Shown in pieces: positions 44,108 through 55,309 of a stretch of DNA of 64,000 nt (within the stretch, counting starts at the first letter, position 1; each line of letters opens with the position of its first letter). The position numbers and the translations under genes were made by a program. Location: contig WACJ01000045.1 in the NCBI GenBank assembly GCA_008973525.1, positions 248,001-312,000 of the forward strand, read 5' to 3'. Under the pieces are notes generated by a model. That model searched no databases, was not told the DNA's origin, and saw only the letters and a list, made by a program, of their open reading frames with translations. The DNA is from Stenopsyche tienmushanensis (taxonomy: Eukaryota; Arthropoda; Insecta; Trichoptera; Stenopsychidae).

Positions 44108-45020
44108 AAGTATAATAGAATTTATTTGTATCAGATTGAGAACCATCGGGTATGGCGTCTTCTTAGAATCATGATAAACAGTAGAAAACCGCATAAATCG
44201 ATTATATATATTCAACAAATGCATTGTTAGTCAAAGTGAAGACACGCATGTGTATTGTTTATGTTTACTTGAATAAATGAATGAATATTGTGCGCTATCA
44301 CATTGTTTTAAAGGTCATTTATTGATATACAAGCTTCAATCGCGCTGCGCACTCAGACAAATGTAGATTTGTGTGGACGATGAGTGATGGACTCACAAAT
44401 ATGTATTCGGTTTTACTCTGATTTAATATTAACAATTTTCACTCGCGAGTCGAAATTATGTCGCCAAATGGATTTCGAATTCCGTGACCAATTGTTCCGT
44501 CATTGGACAAACATAACGTGAAAAAAAGTAAAGATAAACAAATGGGAATTAGGAGGATAAAGAAACTCCCTGTCGTCATTTTTTGCTTCTAGATCAAAAA
44601 AATTATACAAGGGAATTCAAAAACTGTTAAGCAGATGGCGAACTGTAATAGATTCAGAGAAATAATATGTTATTCATTCATTAAATTGATTCAAAAAACG
44701 ACAAGCGTGCCTGCCCCCACCGATATTTGCCGAGACAAATTTTCGATCGCCAGGGAGCAAGAAAAATGTTTTAAAAAAAAGCTTCAACATATTGTCCTTG
44801 ACCATTCCAAAATTACTACACGTATCACTTAATATAAACTTATATTTTATTTTATTTATTTATGGAAACCCAACAGCTTTACATATATGTGTAGATTAGC
44901 TATGGATTAGAAATAGTAAAAAGCCAATTATAGGATTTCACATTTAGTTATTTAATCATAAATGAATGTATGTATAGTATATATATATATATTGGTTTTT
45001 TTAAATTTAATGTAATGACT
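44108..45020. repeat. sequence shared with 61.2-62.0 kb, otherwise nothing
   Basis: 44,145-44,230 (atgg.gtcttcttagaatcat.ataaa.agtaaaa) and 44,340-44,430 (cgctgcgc, gatttgtgtggacg, agtg.tgga) match 61,250-61,310 and 61,875-61,950. 44,635-44,832 has a 65-codon frame of unknown meaning. Confidence 0.5.
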
Positions 45021-45027
45021 TTATATA

Positions 45028-45226
45028 CAGTTAACCTCTCTATAGCGTCGAAAAAGTGACCACGCTATAGAAAGATAGGCACTCGTACTAAATGTGTACG
45101 TGTTCTACGCCCCCCTCGCGCGTGACTAACAAGCGCGAGGGGGGCATTGACCTTACGTGTTTACCCATTGCTTACGTAAAAGAAGCCGCAAACAAAGTGG
45201 ACGCTATAGGAGAGGAGAGTTGACTG
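45028..45226. mobile_element. Tigger-like MITE with internal GC hairpin
   Basis: TA on both sides; ends CAGTTAACCTCTCTATAGCG and, inverted, CAGTCAACTCTCCTCTCCTA. The centre holds a perfect 13-base inverted repeat GCCCCCCTCGCGC / GCGCGAGGGGGGC about 12 bases apart (45,109-45,146). Confidence 0.75.
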
Positions 45227-45429
45227 TATATAAATATATATCTTGCATATTTTATATTTGCATATGCTAATTCCATTAAATGCAAATGAAATAACTTAGA
45301 AGTGGGGGAAGAAAACGTCAGCCAAAAGTGTATAAACGCCCCCCTCCCCCGTGAAAGAACACCCATTATGCGTATCTAGTGCGCGAGCAATTTTCGCAAG
45401 AAATACATGAAACTCACTTCTTTCGTAAA

Positions 45430-45710
45430 GTTGATATAACCAGCTGATATATTGAAATGCAATTTCAGCAGTGCCCACGAAAAAGCTTAGTGCATCGATA
45501 TATTTAAACATAACACGATGATTTTCAATCTGTGGTGCGTCTATCAGCGTGATAAAATGTGAGTCAAGTCAACTAGTAAAAGTGACACTAGTTGACTTGA
45601 ATTGTCCATACATTAAATGGCAAGTAAACACACGAATCAAATACAAGGACAACATTCAGACAGTTCATCGTTCTATATAAAAATTACATTTGAATTGTAT
45701 ATTCGAACAT
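45430..45710 (+). repeat. dispersed repeat family D, copy 2, with a perfect hairpin
   Basis: Matches 41,375-41,600 and 63,790-64,000. Contains TCAAGTCAACTAGT (45,564-45,577) and its exact inverse ACTAGTTGACTTGA (45,587-45,600) with a nine-base loop, absent from the other two copies. Confidence 0.65.
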
Positions 45711-46435
45711 ATTTGTAAAAAAATTCTATATTTCGCCGATAGATTAGATTTACATATATTTTTAAAGATTAAAATATTGACGTGTATACTTGTCATCTCT
45801 AGAAGGAAATTTAAATTTATATCAAGTTTCTACGACATATTTTCAAGCTAAAGTTACGTCATGCTCGTCACGTGTTAACGCGGGCACAACTCTAGCATTG
45901 CGAGAGAATTCTGGTCTCAAAAAAACTTTATAGAACGTTTTATGAAATTCTCGTTTAACGCTTTAATGGACATTATGCATTCATTTTTTATACAAAAAAT
46001 TACGCATAATGCAGTCGTGTCCGCCAACGCGTTAATCGATGAGTACATTTTGAGAAAATAATTACGGGGATAAACCGTATTTGTCGGTTTCGTAAAATAC
46101 ATATTTTTAATCCCATAAATTAATAGTATAGTAACTATTCAAGAATATGTTTCCAAAGCAATATTCCGATTCATTTCGAAGGTATGAGCACTAAAGTGAA
46201 CGCCTTCGTTTCAATGCTGAACGAAATTAATTCTGCCGTAAGAAAGCTCTATTCTATCTATTATCTATCTTTTCTATTCTGAACTTGGAAGAAATGAGGA
46301 TTCAAATCACTATTTGGCGTTGCAACTCTTATAGGATATTACTTCAGAAAAGTCACCGAACTGGTTGTACAATGTAGTTTATTGTCGATTATGTACATTA
46401 GAACAAATTGCAAAATTTAGCAGAGCATTGCGATC
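45711..46435. other. stretch without recognisable feature
   Basis: AT-rich; a note of ttaacgctttaatgga and gcgttaa (45,955-46,035) suggests decayed terminal repeats of a small element, not defined further. Confidence 0.35.
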
Positions 46436-46960
46436 ATGATAAAACAAATTGCACAAAACGCAGGAAGGCTTTGCAGAAAGCGCGAAAGTGGAATCTGTGA
46501 AAGTTATGTTCTTGAGATCGAAGGAACTACATTGTGTGAAATGCGGCAATTATGTCGGCAATGGAGATTCGAAAATATTCACACATCAGTTGTTAATTTA
46601 AATTCTTACGGTGACGAACTGACATTTGTCAAGAGTGAATGCGTAAGCCATTTTTAGAAAATAACTGGGAATTCGGCTTCGATACACCAGGAAAGCTAAA
46701 AAGCTGAGCGGAAAAGTGATAAAGGTTTTGATGAAAAAGCTCGGCACTTTTTGCGGCTCAGCAATTCAAAAAAATGTGAACAGTGCAACGGAAGATCCGG
46801 AAAAGGCTCTAATTGCATCGTTTCAACACATACTATCCACATACAACAACTGTCCAGAGGGAGATGACGATAGGGACGAAATCTGAAGGGCACTCTGCTC
46901 TCTTGCACTTAAAGCTTCAGAAAGAAATTCTTCCAGATTTATCGAAATGCGGCATGTTTA
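46436..46960 (+). pseudogene. second Mutator-like (PF20700-type) transposase fragment
   Basis: Reads NSYGDELTFVKSECVSHF, stop, LGIRLR, then KLSGKVIKVLMKKLGTFCGS, and QHILSTYNNCPEGDDD. The beginning parallels QPYGDDLLINKKECVGHVQK.RMGTRLR at 40,440 residue for residue (YGD.L......EC..H), so it is the same protein family but a different branch. The N-terminal 50 residues are unassigned. Stops break the frame; no ends were found. Confidence 0.55.
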
Positions 46961-47145
46961 GGTGATTATATTGAGAATGCAAAAAGCCAAGATTTAACTA
47001 GACCGTCAAGATTAACTGTTGCCTTATTCAATTTCAACACTTGATCTAGCAGCTGAAAGTTGTAGTTGACTCGGAGGACCTTCATTATGTACAGCAAATG
47101 AATGAGTCAACCGTGCGTCAATCAAAAATACGGCATTGTGGAAAC
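46961..47145. other. short unassigned stretch
   Basis: Possibly the tail of the Mutator-like relic; nothing recognisable. Confidence 0.3.
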
Positions 47146-47148
47146 TAA

Positions 47149-47348
47149 GGCCAGATCCACACTATGGTGCCGGTAACGGTTCGATCTCGCTCCGATCCCG
47201 GTCCGATCAAATATTCTTGCATAAGAAACAATCAGAGTATTCACACTATCGGATCGTTCCAATTCCGTTTCTTGTATGAGAATATTTGACCGGACTGAGA
47301 CCGAGAGCGAGATCGAACCGTTACCGGCACCATAGTGTGGATTGGGCC
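47149..47348. mobile_element. Harbinger-like foldback MITE, copy 2
   Basis: TAA flanks (47,146-47,148; 47,349-47,351). GGCCAGATCCACACTATG at the left and its near-inverse at the right, 200 bases, same family as 23,286-23,479 over the whole length (caaatattcttgcataag.aaca, ctatcggatcgttccaat). Confidence 0.8.
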
Positions 47349-47351
47349 TAA

Positions 47352-48383
47352 GAAAGCTCCAAAAGAGGTGGTAGTTAGGAGAAATACAAGTTCAAATCGA
47401 TGCATATGAAGAAGGGATACTTTATGATGTTGGAATAGTAGATCAACCAACAAGTATTTTATATTATTTATTACCGCCATTTATTCAATCAATTATCCAA
47501 AAGTTTATACTTTTTTATTATAAGACACGAAAAATGTGGGGGAAAACTTACTTTTCGATATGAAATATAATAGATACGGTATTCAGAATTTCATAGGTGT
47601 TTCTATCACCGTAAGGTTAAACCCCCCTAAAGTGTGCAATTTTCAATTTGTTTGATTAGTGTTTGGTATTTTTTTTAAAAGATGATCTAATAAAATTAAA
47701 ATATTGTATTAATTTCAAATGAAAATTGTGATTTTTACATTTTTCCTAAACAGCAAGCTCTGATTCGACATCATATCTCCAAAAGAATTTGAATTTTAAC
47801 TCATATGTCGACATTAAGTTGCCAAAAGCTCGTATATATATGTACCATGTATTGTTTTATTTATTATTTTTGCTATTTATTATAGATATACATGAAATTT
47901 TTGAAATTTACGCGTGTCATATTTATATGATTTTAATTTTCATAACGTTTGAATTAGACTACAAATCGGGGCTAACTGAATACGTGATTAAGAACGATCA
48001 CCACATCGATTTTCCTGGGACTAAAACTTTGGCATTAGGATTGCTATAGAAGTAATAGAGGTAGAAAAACGAAAAAAACTCCACAATCATTCGAAGAGAC
48101 CACGGCACTAGCGTACACAGAACTTGGCTTCCAATACAACAGAGACCATTGCAAAAAAATCGATAGTGCAACCAAGCATCAGATGAGCGACAACATCGCA
48201 ATCTGGCAACGTTGGATGGAGGATGCTCACCAGGAGCATAACTAAGGGGACGGCGGAGGCAGTTAATCCGGAAATATCGGAAAAGGGTAAAAAAAAACAT
48301 TATAATTTTGCCTTTAAATAACTTAAAAACGCGATCGAAAACACGTTTTTCAAACGTTGTGAAAATTAAAATCATATATATAT
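47352..48383 (+). pseudogene. Penelope-like relic, copy 3, after unassigned sequence
   Basis: 47,935-48,330 reads LDYKSGLTEYVIKNDHHIDF, PGTKTLA, with the 3' stretch aacgcgatcg...cacgttttt shared with 37,430 and 41,990. 47,553-47,602 is a scrap of repeat family A (gatatgaaatataatagatacgg). 47,605-47,930 is unassigned. Confidence 0.5.
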
Positions 48384-48633
48384 AATACACTTGGATCTGT
48401 TTTTATACGGATATTTTTTATGCGATTTTAATATTACTAAAATAATGAAACCTATCCTTCATTTTTCTATAAGAGACAAAGCTATTTTTATGTGAATGCG
48501 CTTTAATACAAAATACAAAATGAACACTAGTGCAAATTACAATCATTAAAGTGTGAGCGAGTAAAGGACCGAAAATTGACCACAATTATTAATCTTTACT
48601 TTGTTTATAATTTATTCAGATTCATTTACCCCA

Positions 48634-48777
48634 ATGGAAAAAAAAAATAAACGCCGACGGAACGCTATTTCTCTCGACAAAAAACTGGCAATTTTGGATT
48701 ACTTGGCGAATGGACATCATGGAAATCCTACCGAGATAAGCAAATCTCTCTACCTGGAAGAATTGACCAAAGAGTAA
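48634..48777 (+). pseudogene. CENP-B/pogo-type transposase, N-terminal helix-turn-helix remnant
   Basis: Reads MEKKNKRRRNAISLDKKLAI then LDYLANGHHGNPTEISKSLY before a stop. KRR..ISLD.KL.ILDYL..G is the opening of the CENP-B-like DNA-binding domain in pogo/Tigger and jerky transposases. A further piece VPIRKSSINGTK follows in another frame. The rest of the transposase is absent. Confidence 0.6.
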
Positions 48778-48904
48778 ATCAATAAAAATGGAGTTCCCAT
48801 CAGAAAATCAAGCATCAATGGCACAAAATTAAGCTCAAAATTTACATAGTATTCAAGAGATTCTTTATTGAAAGAAAAAAGAACACAGTGATGATGGTTC
48901 TGAT

Positions 48905-49372
48905 TAGGGAATCCAATTCCGGGATCTCGGACAATTTTAGGTGCTCATGAATCCCGGGATTAGTAAACGCAATCCCGAAAAATTCGGGATTGAAATTTTT
49001 ATCAAAGAGAAATCGTACACCTCACCAGCACACGTTGAAGGCTACTAAATCGAGACATTCCCGCCAAAATCTGGACGCTTGAAAACAGTGGCGTAACTAC
49101 TAATTGGCGAGCTTAGTCGACGCCTAGGGGCAGTAGCTGTAGGTCTAATCTATGTATACATATGTACAGTACATATATGTTTTTCAAATTGCTATATTAA
49201 CCTCTCCCTACCGGTGATGTATTTACTACACCTCGACTCTAATAATAGATACGGGTTTCGGAATTTTTGTATTGCTCCGTAATATAATTACGAATAATAT
49301 CAAAGTATTATAGTATTCATCTGCAGCGACGGAAATAAATAATTTGTCGGGAAATCGGGAATTTTGCGATGC
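48905..49372 (+). repeat. dispersed repeat family A, copy 3 (most complete)
   Basis: From TAGGGAATCCAATTCCGG to gtcgggaaatcgggaatttt, covering the full span of the other two copies. Confidence 0.75.
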
Positions 49373-49856
49373 TTTAATGTTACTTCGGGCATATTTTCAA
49401 AATAATATTTGAATTTTTTAGTGTTTTATTTATCTATCATTGAATTGTATTTTTATCTTTTCTTATTAGAGTAGAGTAGAGTTGTAGTAAAGTTGTAATA
49501 ATGGGATTATTAACAACATTACTACAATACGTTGAATATCGATGAATATATATAAAATATAATAAATACGGGGTATTAGAATGTCATATGGCGTACTAAA
49601 TACGTAACATGACTGATAACGATAATTTGTACGATTATCGTGTAAAAGCAGTTTTAAGATAAATGTGTATTGTGTTTTTATTTTTATGTTTTTTTTATAA
49701 ACTCTTATGCAATCTTTGGTATATTCTAACACATTGATTTGTAGTTATGCGGTTTTTAAAAATTATGGAACCTATCCCTCAGTTTTCTATGTAATTCGAG
49801 TTTTTTTATGCGACTCCCCATGGAATGTATCTATCGAATAAAAACAGACCCAAGTG

Positions 49857-50284
49857 TATATATATATAATTTATATATATATTCAACTCCTCTACAGCGT
49901 TCACTTCTATAGCATACATTTTTTCTACGGTCATATTTTCAAGGTCAAATTAGAATTTTCATAATTAAGTATATTTATATAAAATATCTACTCGTACATA
50001 TTTTATACATGTAAACGCATTGAAAAAAGATTAGTCAATAGCTATTCGCTAAGCATTTTCGGTGAATCACCGGTGCGGCGATGTCAAACAACATTCTAGG
50101 GATATTCACCACAATACAGTAGGAGAATATTTTTCTACTTGTATAGCCATAGTACAAAGTAAATCGATGCACACGTTTTTCTTAATGTATACCCTACCCT
50201 TTTCATTGGTTTCCAAGCATTCTTATTTATTTTACAATACAAGTATTTGATTATGTAATACGTACGTATCTATTAGTCTTAACA
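49857..50284. other. AT-rich stretch, one Tigger-like end
   Basis: ttcaactcctctacagcgttcacttctatagc at 49,882-49,913 resembles the Tigger-like MITE end at 45,030. No gene. Confidence 0.35.
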
Positions 50285-51964
50285 CTTTGCTGTCCGCTAA
50301 TGATTTCCTAAAACTTGTACCTGGGACCGGGTGAATTTCAGGATTATTCCGAGAAATATTATGTTTTTTTTAAATTGATATAACTTCGAAACCAGTTGGT
50401 GTAAATTAATAAAATTTTTAGCTTCGTCTCCGGGATACTTATAAGTATAAGGAAATGTTACTAAATCATTGGTACTGAACCTTGGGTTTGTGTAAGAGAG
50501 AAGTATTTAAAAAAAAAAAACTATTATTTTCACATTTTTTTTTGAATTAAAAAACAATTAACAAGTTATAATCAAATTTATTCATAAACTTAGTTGAGTT
50601 TGTCCATATCAAGGTCATTCAGTGGTTCTCAATTGGCGAATTAATCGCCATCTAAAATATATCGTAAAATAAATGCTGATTGTGATATTTTTCTATCCAA
50701 TAATAATTACCGATATTTGTTAAATTCTTTCGAAGACAGGAAACAATAAACAATGTTGTCCTTTGTAATTGCATTTCAAAAGATCTGCCCCTTTCACATT
50801 TTTGAAGGGATATATTGTTAAAATGTTTCCTTTTATTCTTAGTGTTTCGTTTATGATGATGCTTATGAACATATTTCTAGAAACAACAATACACGCCAAA
50901 AATGGTATATTTGTAAATACATTTCTTGCTGTATCAATTTGTGACCAATTTCTGATCTAAAGGTACATCTGGAGTATCGGGTTCTGAATCAGAAGATTCC
51001 TGAATATTCATTACTTGTGATCGCGGTAAGCGAACTTCTGAGTTCGAAAGCTCATCATCACTGTCACTATCTTCATAATAATCATCAGGTATGTCTGAAA
51101 GACAATCTTCGTAATTTTCTTCCAAATGTGATTGATCGTTATCCATTATGAAGGTATTCAAATTTTCACAATAAAGTTATTCAGCTTCCACAAGTTTCTT
51201 AAACCGAATTTTTCAAAATCGAGAATCACGACGCGAAGTGTCCTATACCTAGAACATAATTCCGCGACTATAACCCGAACACTAAGTACATAATATGTAT
51301 TATCGAAAATTTGTTGTGCAGTACTGTCTCCTTTCCTCCAATTATGTTATACGATTTGTCCAAATATTTTTTTTGACCATTGGCTTGCATTATTGGACAA
51401 GATGCAAACAAAGACGTGAAGTTTCAATGGTTTAGAAAGCTTACACAATACTCGCCCACCCCAACTGAAGGGCGGATCCAGCAAAATCGTTACAAAAAGC
51501 AGAAAAAAAAACCTGAGATCGCCCAAATGTCAATTTAATTGCACTGCAAGCGCAAGTGTCAAAATGTCTTTATTTTTTTTTTTATATAAGATATAATAAT
51601 AATTTTGGTTTTCATCCTCTAATAAAAAGGTAATAGGTGGAATTATGATTGTATTTAGAAAAGAACCAAAAAAAAAACCTAAAAAATGTTGGTTCGGTTC
51701 CGGTCCCTGGTATTTACAAGTCGTGTAATATATTACGCATATTTTTTTATATTCGCTTTTTAAACCTTCATACATGCATATATTATACTTATGATATATG
51801 TTATGTAGTTTAAAAATGTTTAGAATCGGCTCGGTAAATTTTAATTTTGGTTAAAACCTCAAATAAAATATTGTTTTAGTTTCAATTACGATTGTCCATA
51901 GTGTGGAATATATTACGCGTATTTTTTTTAAAATTATATTTTAAAATCTTTATATATATATAAG
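50285..51964 (-). other. possible piggyBac-like end and acidic ORF; otherwise AT-rich
   Basis: TTAACACTTTGCTGTCCGC near 50,281 looks like a piggyBac-type terminus. A 75-codon minus-strand frame (51,161-50,934) is acidic (DIPDDYYEDSDSDDE), as are N-termini of many piggyBac transposases, but composition alone is weak evidence. cagtggttctcaattgg at 50,623 resembles a hAT end. 51,170-51,960 shows nothing. Confidence 0.3.
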
Positions 51965-52082
51965 AGTCTTCTCCCGATAGTCGGAGGTAAAACGACTCGG
52001 CGCTCGATACGCTTTGCGAAAATAATTCGTTTCTGTGATACGTTGAGTTCTTTCTGTGACTTGTCGGCACCTCACCGCCGGG
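51965..52082 (+). repeat. LINE-like 5' unit, first copy
   Basis: Direct repeat partner of 52,363-52,482; identical by eye for about the first 105 bases, then diverging at gcaccctcaacgcc versus gcacctcaccgcc. Confidence 0.85.
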
Positions 52083-52362
52083 GCTGCGCCCTCCGACAGG
52101 GCCCCCTTCATCAGTAAGACCGTTTCATCTTGTCCTAACGAAAATTACACGCGAAACGTTATAATATAATGCTAAATTTTATTACATCTCATCCTTCGTT
52201 ATCGCCTAAACATGCGGCTTATGGCAAACATCGAAATTCAAAGAAATGCATTTTTTGTGCCTTTCTTTTCTCTACCTCCAGTGGGCCGTTCCCAATCGAC
52301 GCTTAACTGTAATAAAATTAAGGACTTAAAAACCTCTCAATAATTGTCAAAGTTTAACATTC

Positions 52363-52482
52363 AGTCTTCTCCCGATAGTCGGAGGTAAAACGACTCGGCG
52401 CTCGATACGCTTTGCGAAAATAATTCGTTTCTGTGATACGTTGAGTTCTTTCTGTGACTTGTCGGCACCCTCAACGCCGGGG
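52363..52482 (+). repeat. LINE-like 5' unit, second copy
   Basis: Second member of the direct repeat; preceded by taacattc, giving a TTCAGTC initiator-like start. Confidence 0.85.
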
Positions 52483-53196
52483 ACCCCCCCCCTCCACTCT
52501 CCCCCGCGCAAGTTCATTCGTACGCTCTGACGAAACGCCGACTACACTTGTATATAAAATTCGCGAGTGACGCCGAAAAACATTGTTTTTACGACATCTG
52601 CACAAAAAATGGAACATCTTCACCGCGTCACATGAGAGGAACTACAACAAGGATAATAACGCAAGTAAGATCATAATAATCCAAGCTTCCAAGGTAAGTG
52701 AATTAACAAACACTCGCACACATCCGCCTCCTACTATCACATAAACGCGGGAACACTGGGAGCAAAATGCTTTTTCGACTGCTCCCATAATACAATCTTG
52801 ACTATAAAACTATTTGATATGGACCTGACTATTGGATATTACTTGATACCTGACTTTAACCTATTCGTTTCAGCTATGTCTCTATATATTTTTTTTCCAG
52901 TTACTCCCAGTCTGACCGATTAAATATTATTTGATTGTGCCCGGTAGACACTAAGCGTCAAAGTTCGAATACTGTGATGCGACATAACTACCCCTTGCTA
53001 ATACAATTTGACTAATACTTTTGCGGCCTAACCACATTTGACTACTCCTAACTATTATACTTATACGATTTTATGTATTTTATCTATTGGCCACTTGACT
53101 AGTACCTTTTTACAGAGTAGATACTTAAATACTCTTCTAACAGCAAGCTGATACCCAGTTTATATACTATTCATTGCTTTTTATACGAATCTTAAC

Positions 53197-53388
53197 TTGC
53201 ATGTCGCTCGTTGTCTCTTGCATGGTCTTCCCTACTTAGCAGTATGGAACTCAAGGAACCTCACCGGTTCGGATCCGAGAGACTCTAGGAACGGAGCAGG
53301 AACAAGAAGAACACCAAGAAGACGGCCTCGAGGAGATGCATTTGATGATCTTTACTTTGCAACGAAAAACAACATTGTCTTCCGTTGA
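53197..53388 (+). other. 63-codon frame inside the LINE-like insertion, unknown
   Basis: Reads NLTGSDPRDSRNGAGTRRTP followed by a basic stretch and DAFDDLYFATKNN. The basic Arg/Pro run could be a remnant of an RNA-binding ORF1-type protein, but no domain is recognised. Confidence 0.2.
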
Positions 53389-53935
53389 CTTCTATATCGT
53401 TTTGTAATCGCCGAACTGAGAGGGGCAACCTGAAAAAATGGCGAAACCACTCAGTTTCGAATCCGCTCGGGTAAGTTGTACGGTGACGGGGAGACACCCT
53501 CAGTTGGTGTAGGAGCGAATCCGAGATGCACTTAAGCGTCTCGTATGTCTTCACCCTACCCCGGCAACGCCCTAGCGAGGAAAGGGGGGACTGGACTCCT
53601 TGTACTCCAGAAAGCCCTTTTCAGTAGAGTCAAAAAGGTCGTCTAGAGTAGTTTTCCACCATCTCCCTATGAAAACTACTCAGTCTTTACAAACACCCCA
53701 AACTCCTTATCGAGACGTTCGCGAAAGCGTTCGTCAATACGTTCACTCAGGATACCCGTTGGGTGAGCGTTCAAAATAAAACTCGGTGGTAATGCTACCT
53801 TCAATATCGAGCGAATGAGGAGGTGAATGTATGATACAGACGAAATGGATGTAACCCCTTTCCTATGAATGGATATTGAAGAGGCCCATAGTTCTGTAGT
53901 GGACTGTTAGTGGCTGCGCTATGATGATGATGATA

Positions 53936-54660
53936 TATATATAAAACTAGCTACATCTCTGAAACAGGTTAAAAATGTCTAGCAGCAGTGCTGTGATTTT
54001 TTTTATGTGTGTAGTTCGTCGCGCACAAATCTGTGCGTACGGGCTTTTGATCCAAATTTTCGAGGCGCACAGATTTGTGCGTACGGTCTTCAATGTGTTA
54101 ATAGTATTATCTAATATTTAATAACATAATAAATCCTCTGTAATAATTATTCCGTAGGCGTCGATTTCTTTCATTTGTATTTCAATAGATGAATTTAAAA
54201 TTTTATTGAATTTATGTGAAAACTATGAATGAAAATGTTTATGAGTTTATTTTTATTTCTTAGCCAAATTTTGGAATGTAACGGACAAAAAATTAATAAA
54301 ACATCTAAAAATTGATGAACTGATAAATAGTGACATGGAATTAAATGAAGAAGATTGGGTAATTCTGATTGACGAAAAAGATCAGCGAAGAAAGCTTGCA
54401 AATAAATTTTAATGAACCCTATGAAAGTTTAGAAAGATATATACAGAATAACATTTGTGTAAAGAGTTAGGAAACATATTTCATTCAATATGATTGTTCA
54501 ACAGAGCGATTAGCTGAACTAAAGAAACAATTAGAACTATGTAAAGCCCTTATATTATAAAACTCGAGAAGAAATGCAGACAGAAGTTACTCAAGTATCG
54601 ATGGAACGCGATATTAGATGACAGCAGATAATAACGATTTTCAATAAACACATATTTGAT
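53936..54660. other. AT-rich stretch with two mutually inverse near-palindromes
   Basis: GCACAAATCTGTGC (54,024-54,037) and its exact inverse GCACAGATTTGTGC (54,066-54,079), each followed by gtacgg. Then tgtgttaa at 54,095. No gene; frames around 54,260-54,410 are unassigned. Confidence 0.5.
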
Positions 54661-54663
54661 TGG

Positions 54664-54957
54664 ATGACAGTCCTCGGTGCGCCTCGAGAAACCGTTTATG
54701 TCTTACTTCATGAAAAACGAATGAAAATCGAGAATAACTGTCATCACAATCCTGTTTATTTCAATAGTATTTGTTGGTGGGCGCAACATCTATACGAACG
54801 CAATGTTTATCTATTGAGCAGACATCGAGCACATCTGGAACAACACAATCGGTTGCGGCTCAAATTCCGACAACTTCGCATCGACGCAAACAAATGTCCT
54901 ACATATCGACTACCAAAACAATTTCGCAAAAAAACCTCACTAATATTATTTGTATGA
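54664..54957 (+). other. 97-codon frame of unknown function, probably transposon debris
   Basis: A plus-strand frame with WWAQHLYERNVYLLSRHRAH and a basic end. It overlaps another open frame and is surrounded by repeats. I recognise no family. TTAACACTTTATATGCGGGG (read inverted) at 55,285-55,305 resembles a piggyBac-type end and may bound the region. Confidence 0.25.
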
Positions 54958-55309
54958 CCAATAATTAGAATACAATTGGTATTATTTTTATTTTCCCTTT
55001 TTCTTTTTTGAGTTTTGTAAATAAAATTCATATTTTATGACTTCTTTGCCTCTTTGCAACTTTATCAAATTGGCTCAACATTTTTCGTTTGGTTTTTTGG
55101 GTCTGCACAAAGGGGTTAAATATTATATCAAGATATACTTTTTTTTCGATACGAAGCTCAAATGCACATCTTGTTGACATTAATCGTGCATACTCTATTT
55201 AGTTTGAGAGTTAAAAAACAATCATAATTGATTATGCGCTGTGTGACCTTGATACCCCTGCGTTCAATGCACGACAGAGTCAACAACCCCGCATATAAAG
55301 TGTTAAGTT

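Larger units (their letters stand above)
48388..49856 (+). mobile_element. pogo/Tigger-like element with TA flanks
   Basis: TA then CACTTGGATCTGTTTTTAT; right end inverted CACTTGGGTCTGTTTTTAT, then TA. The 19-base ends differ at one position. It holds the beginning of a transposase (48,634) and an inserted family A repeat (48,905-49,372). The flanks are tatata repeats, so the exact outer border is uncertain by a few bases. Confidence 0.7.
51965..53935 (+). mobile_element. LINE-like insertion with duplicated 5' unit and (GAT)n tail
   Basis: A 118-base sequence starting AGTCTTCTCCCGATAGTCGG occurs at 51,965-52,082 and again, almost identical, at 52,363-52,482, 398 bases apart. In the second copy the start lies in ttCAGTCTTC, matching the arthropod initiator TCAGT. 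The segment ends gtggctgcgctATGATGATGATGAT at 53,935, a simple-repeat tail of the kind seen in non-LTR elements. GC-rich 3' part (53,400-53,900). No reverse transcriptase is recognisable, so it is internally deleted or a non-autonomous relative. Direction is plus by the tail. Confidence 0.5.
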
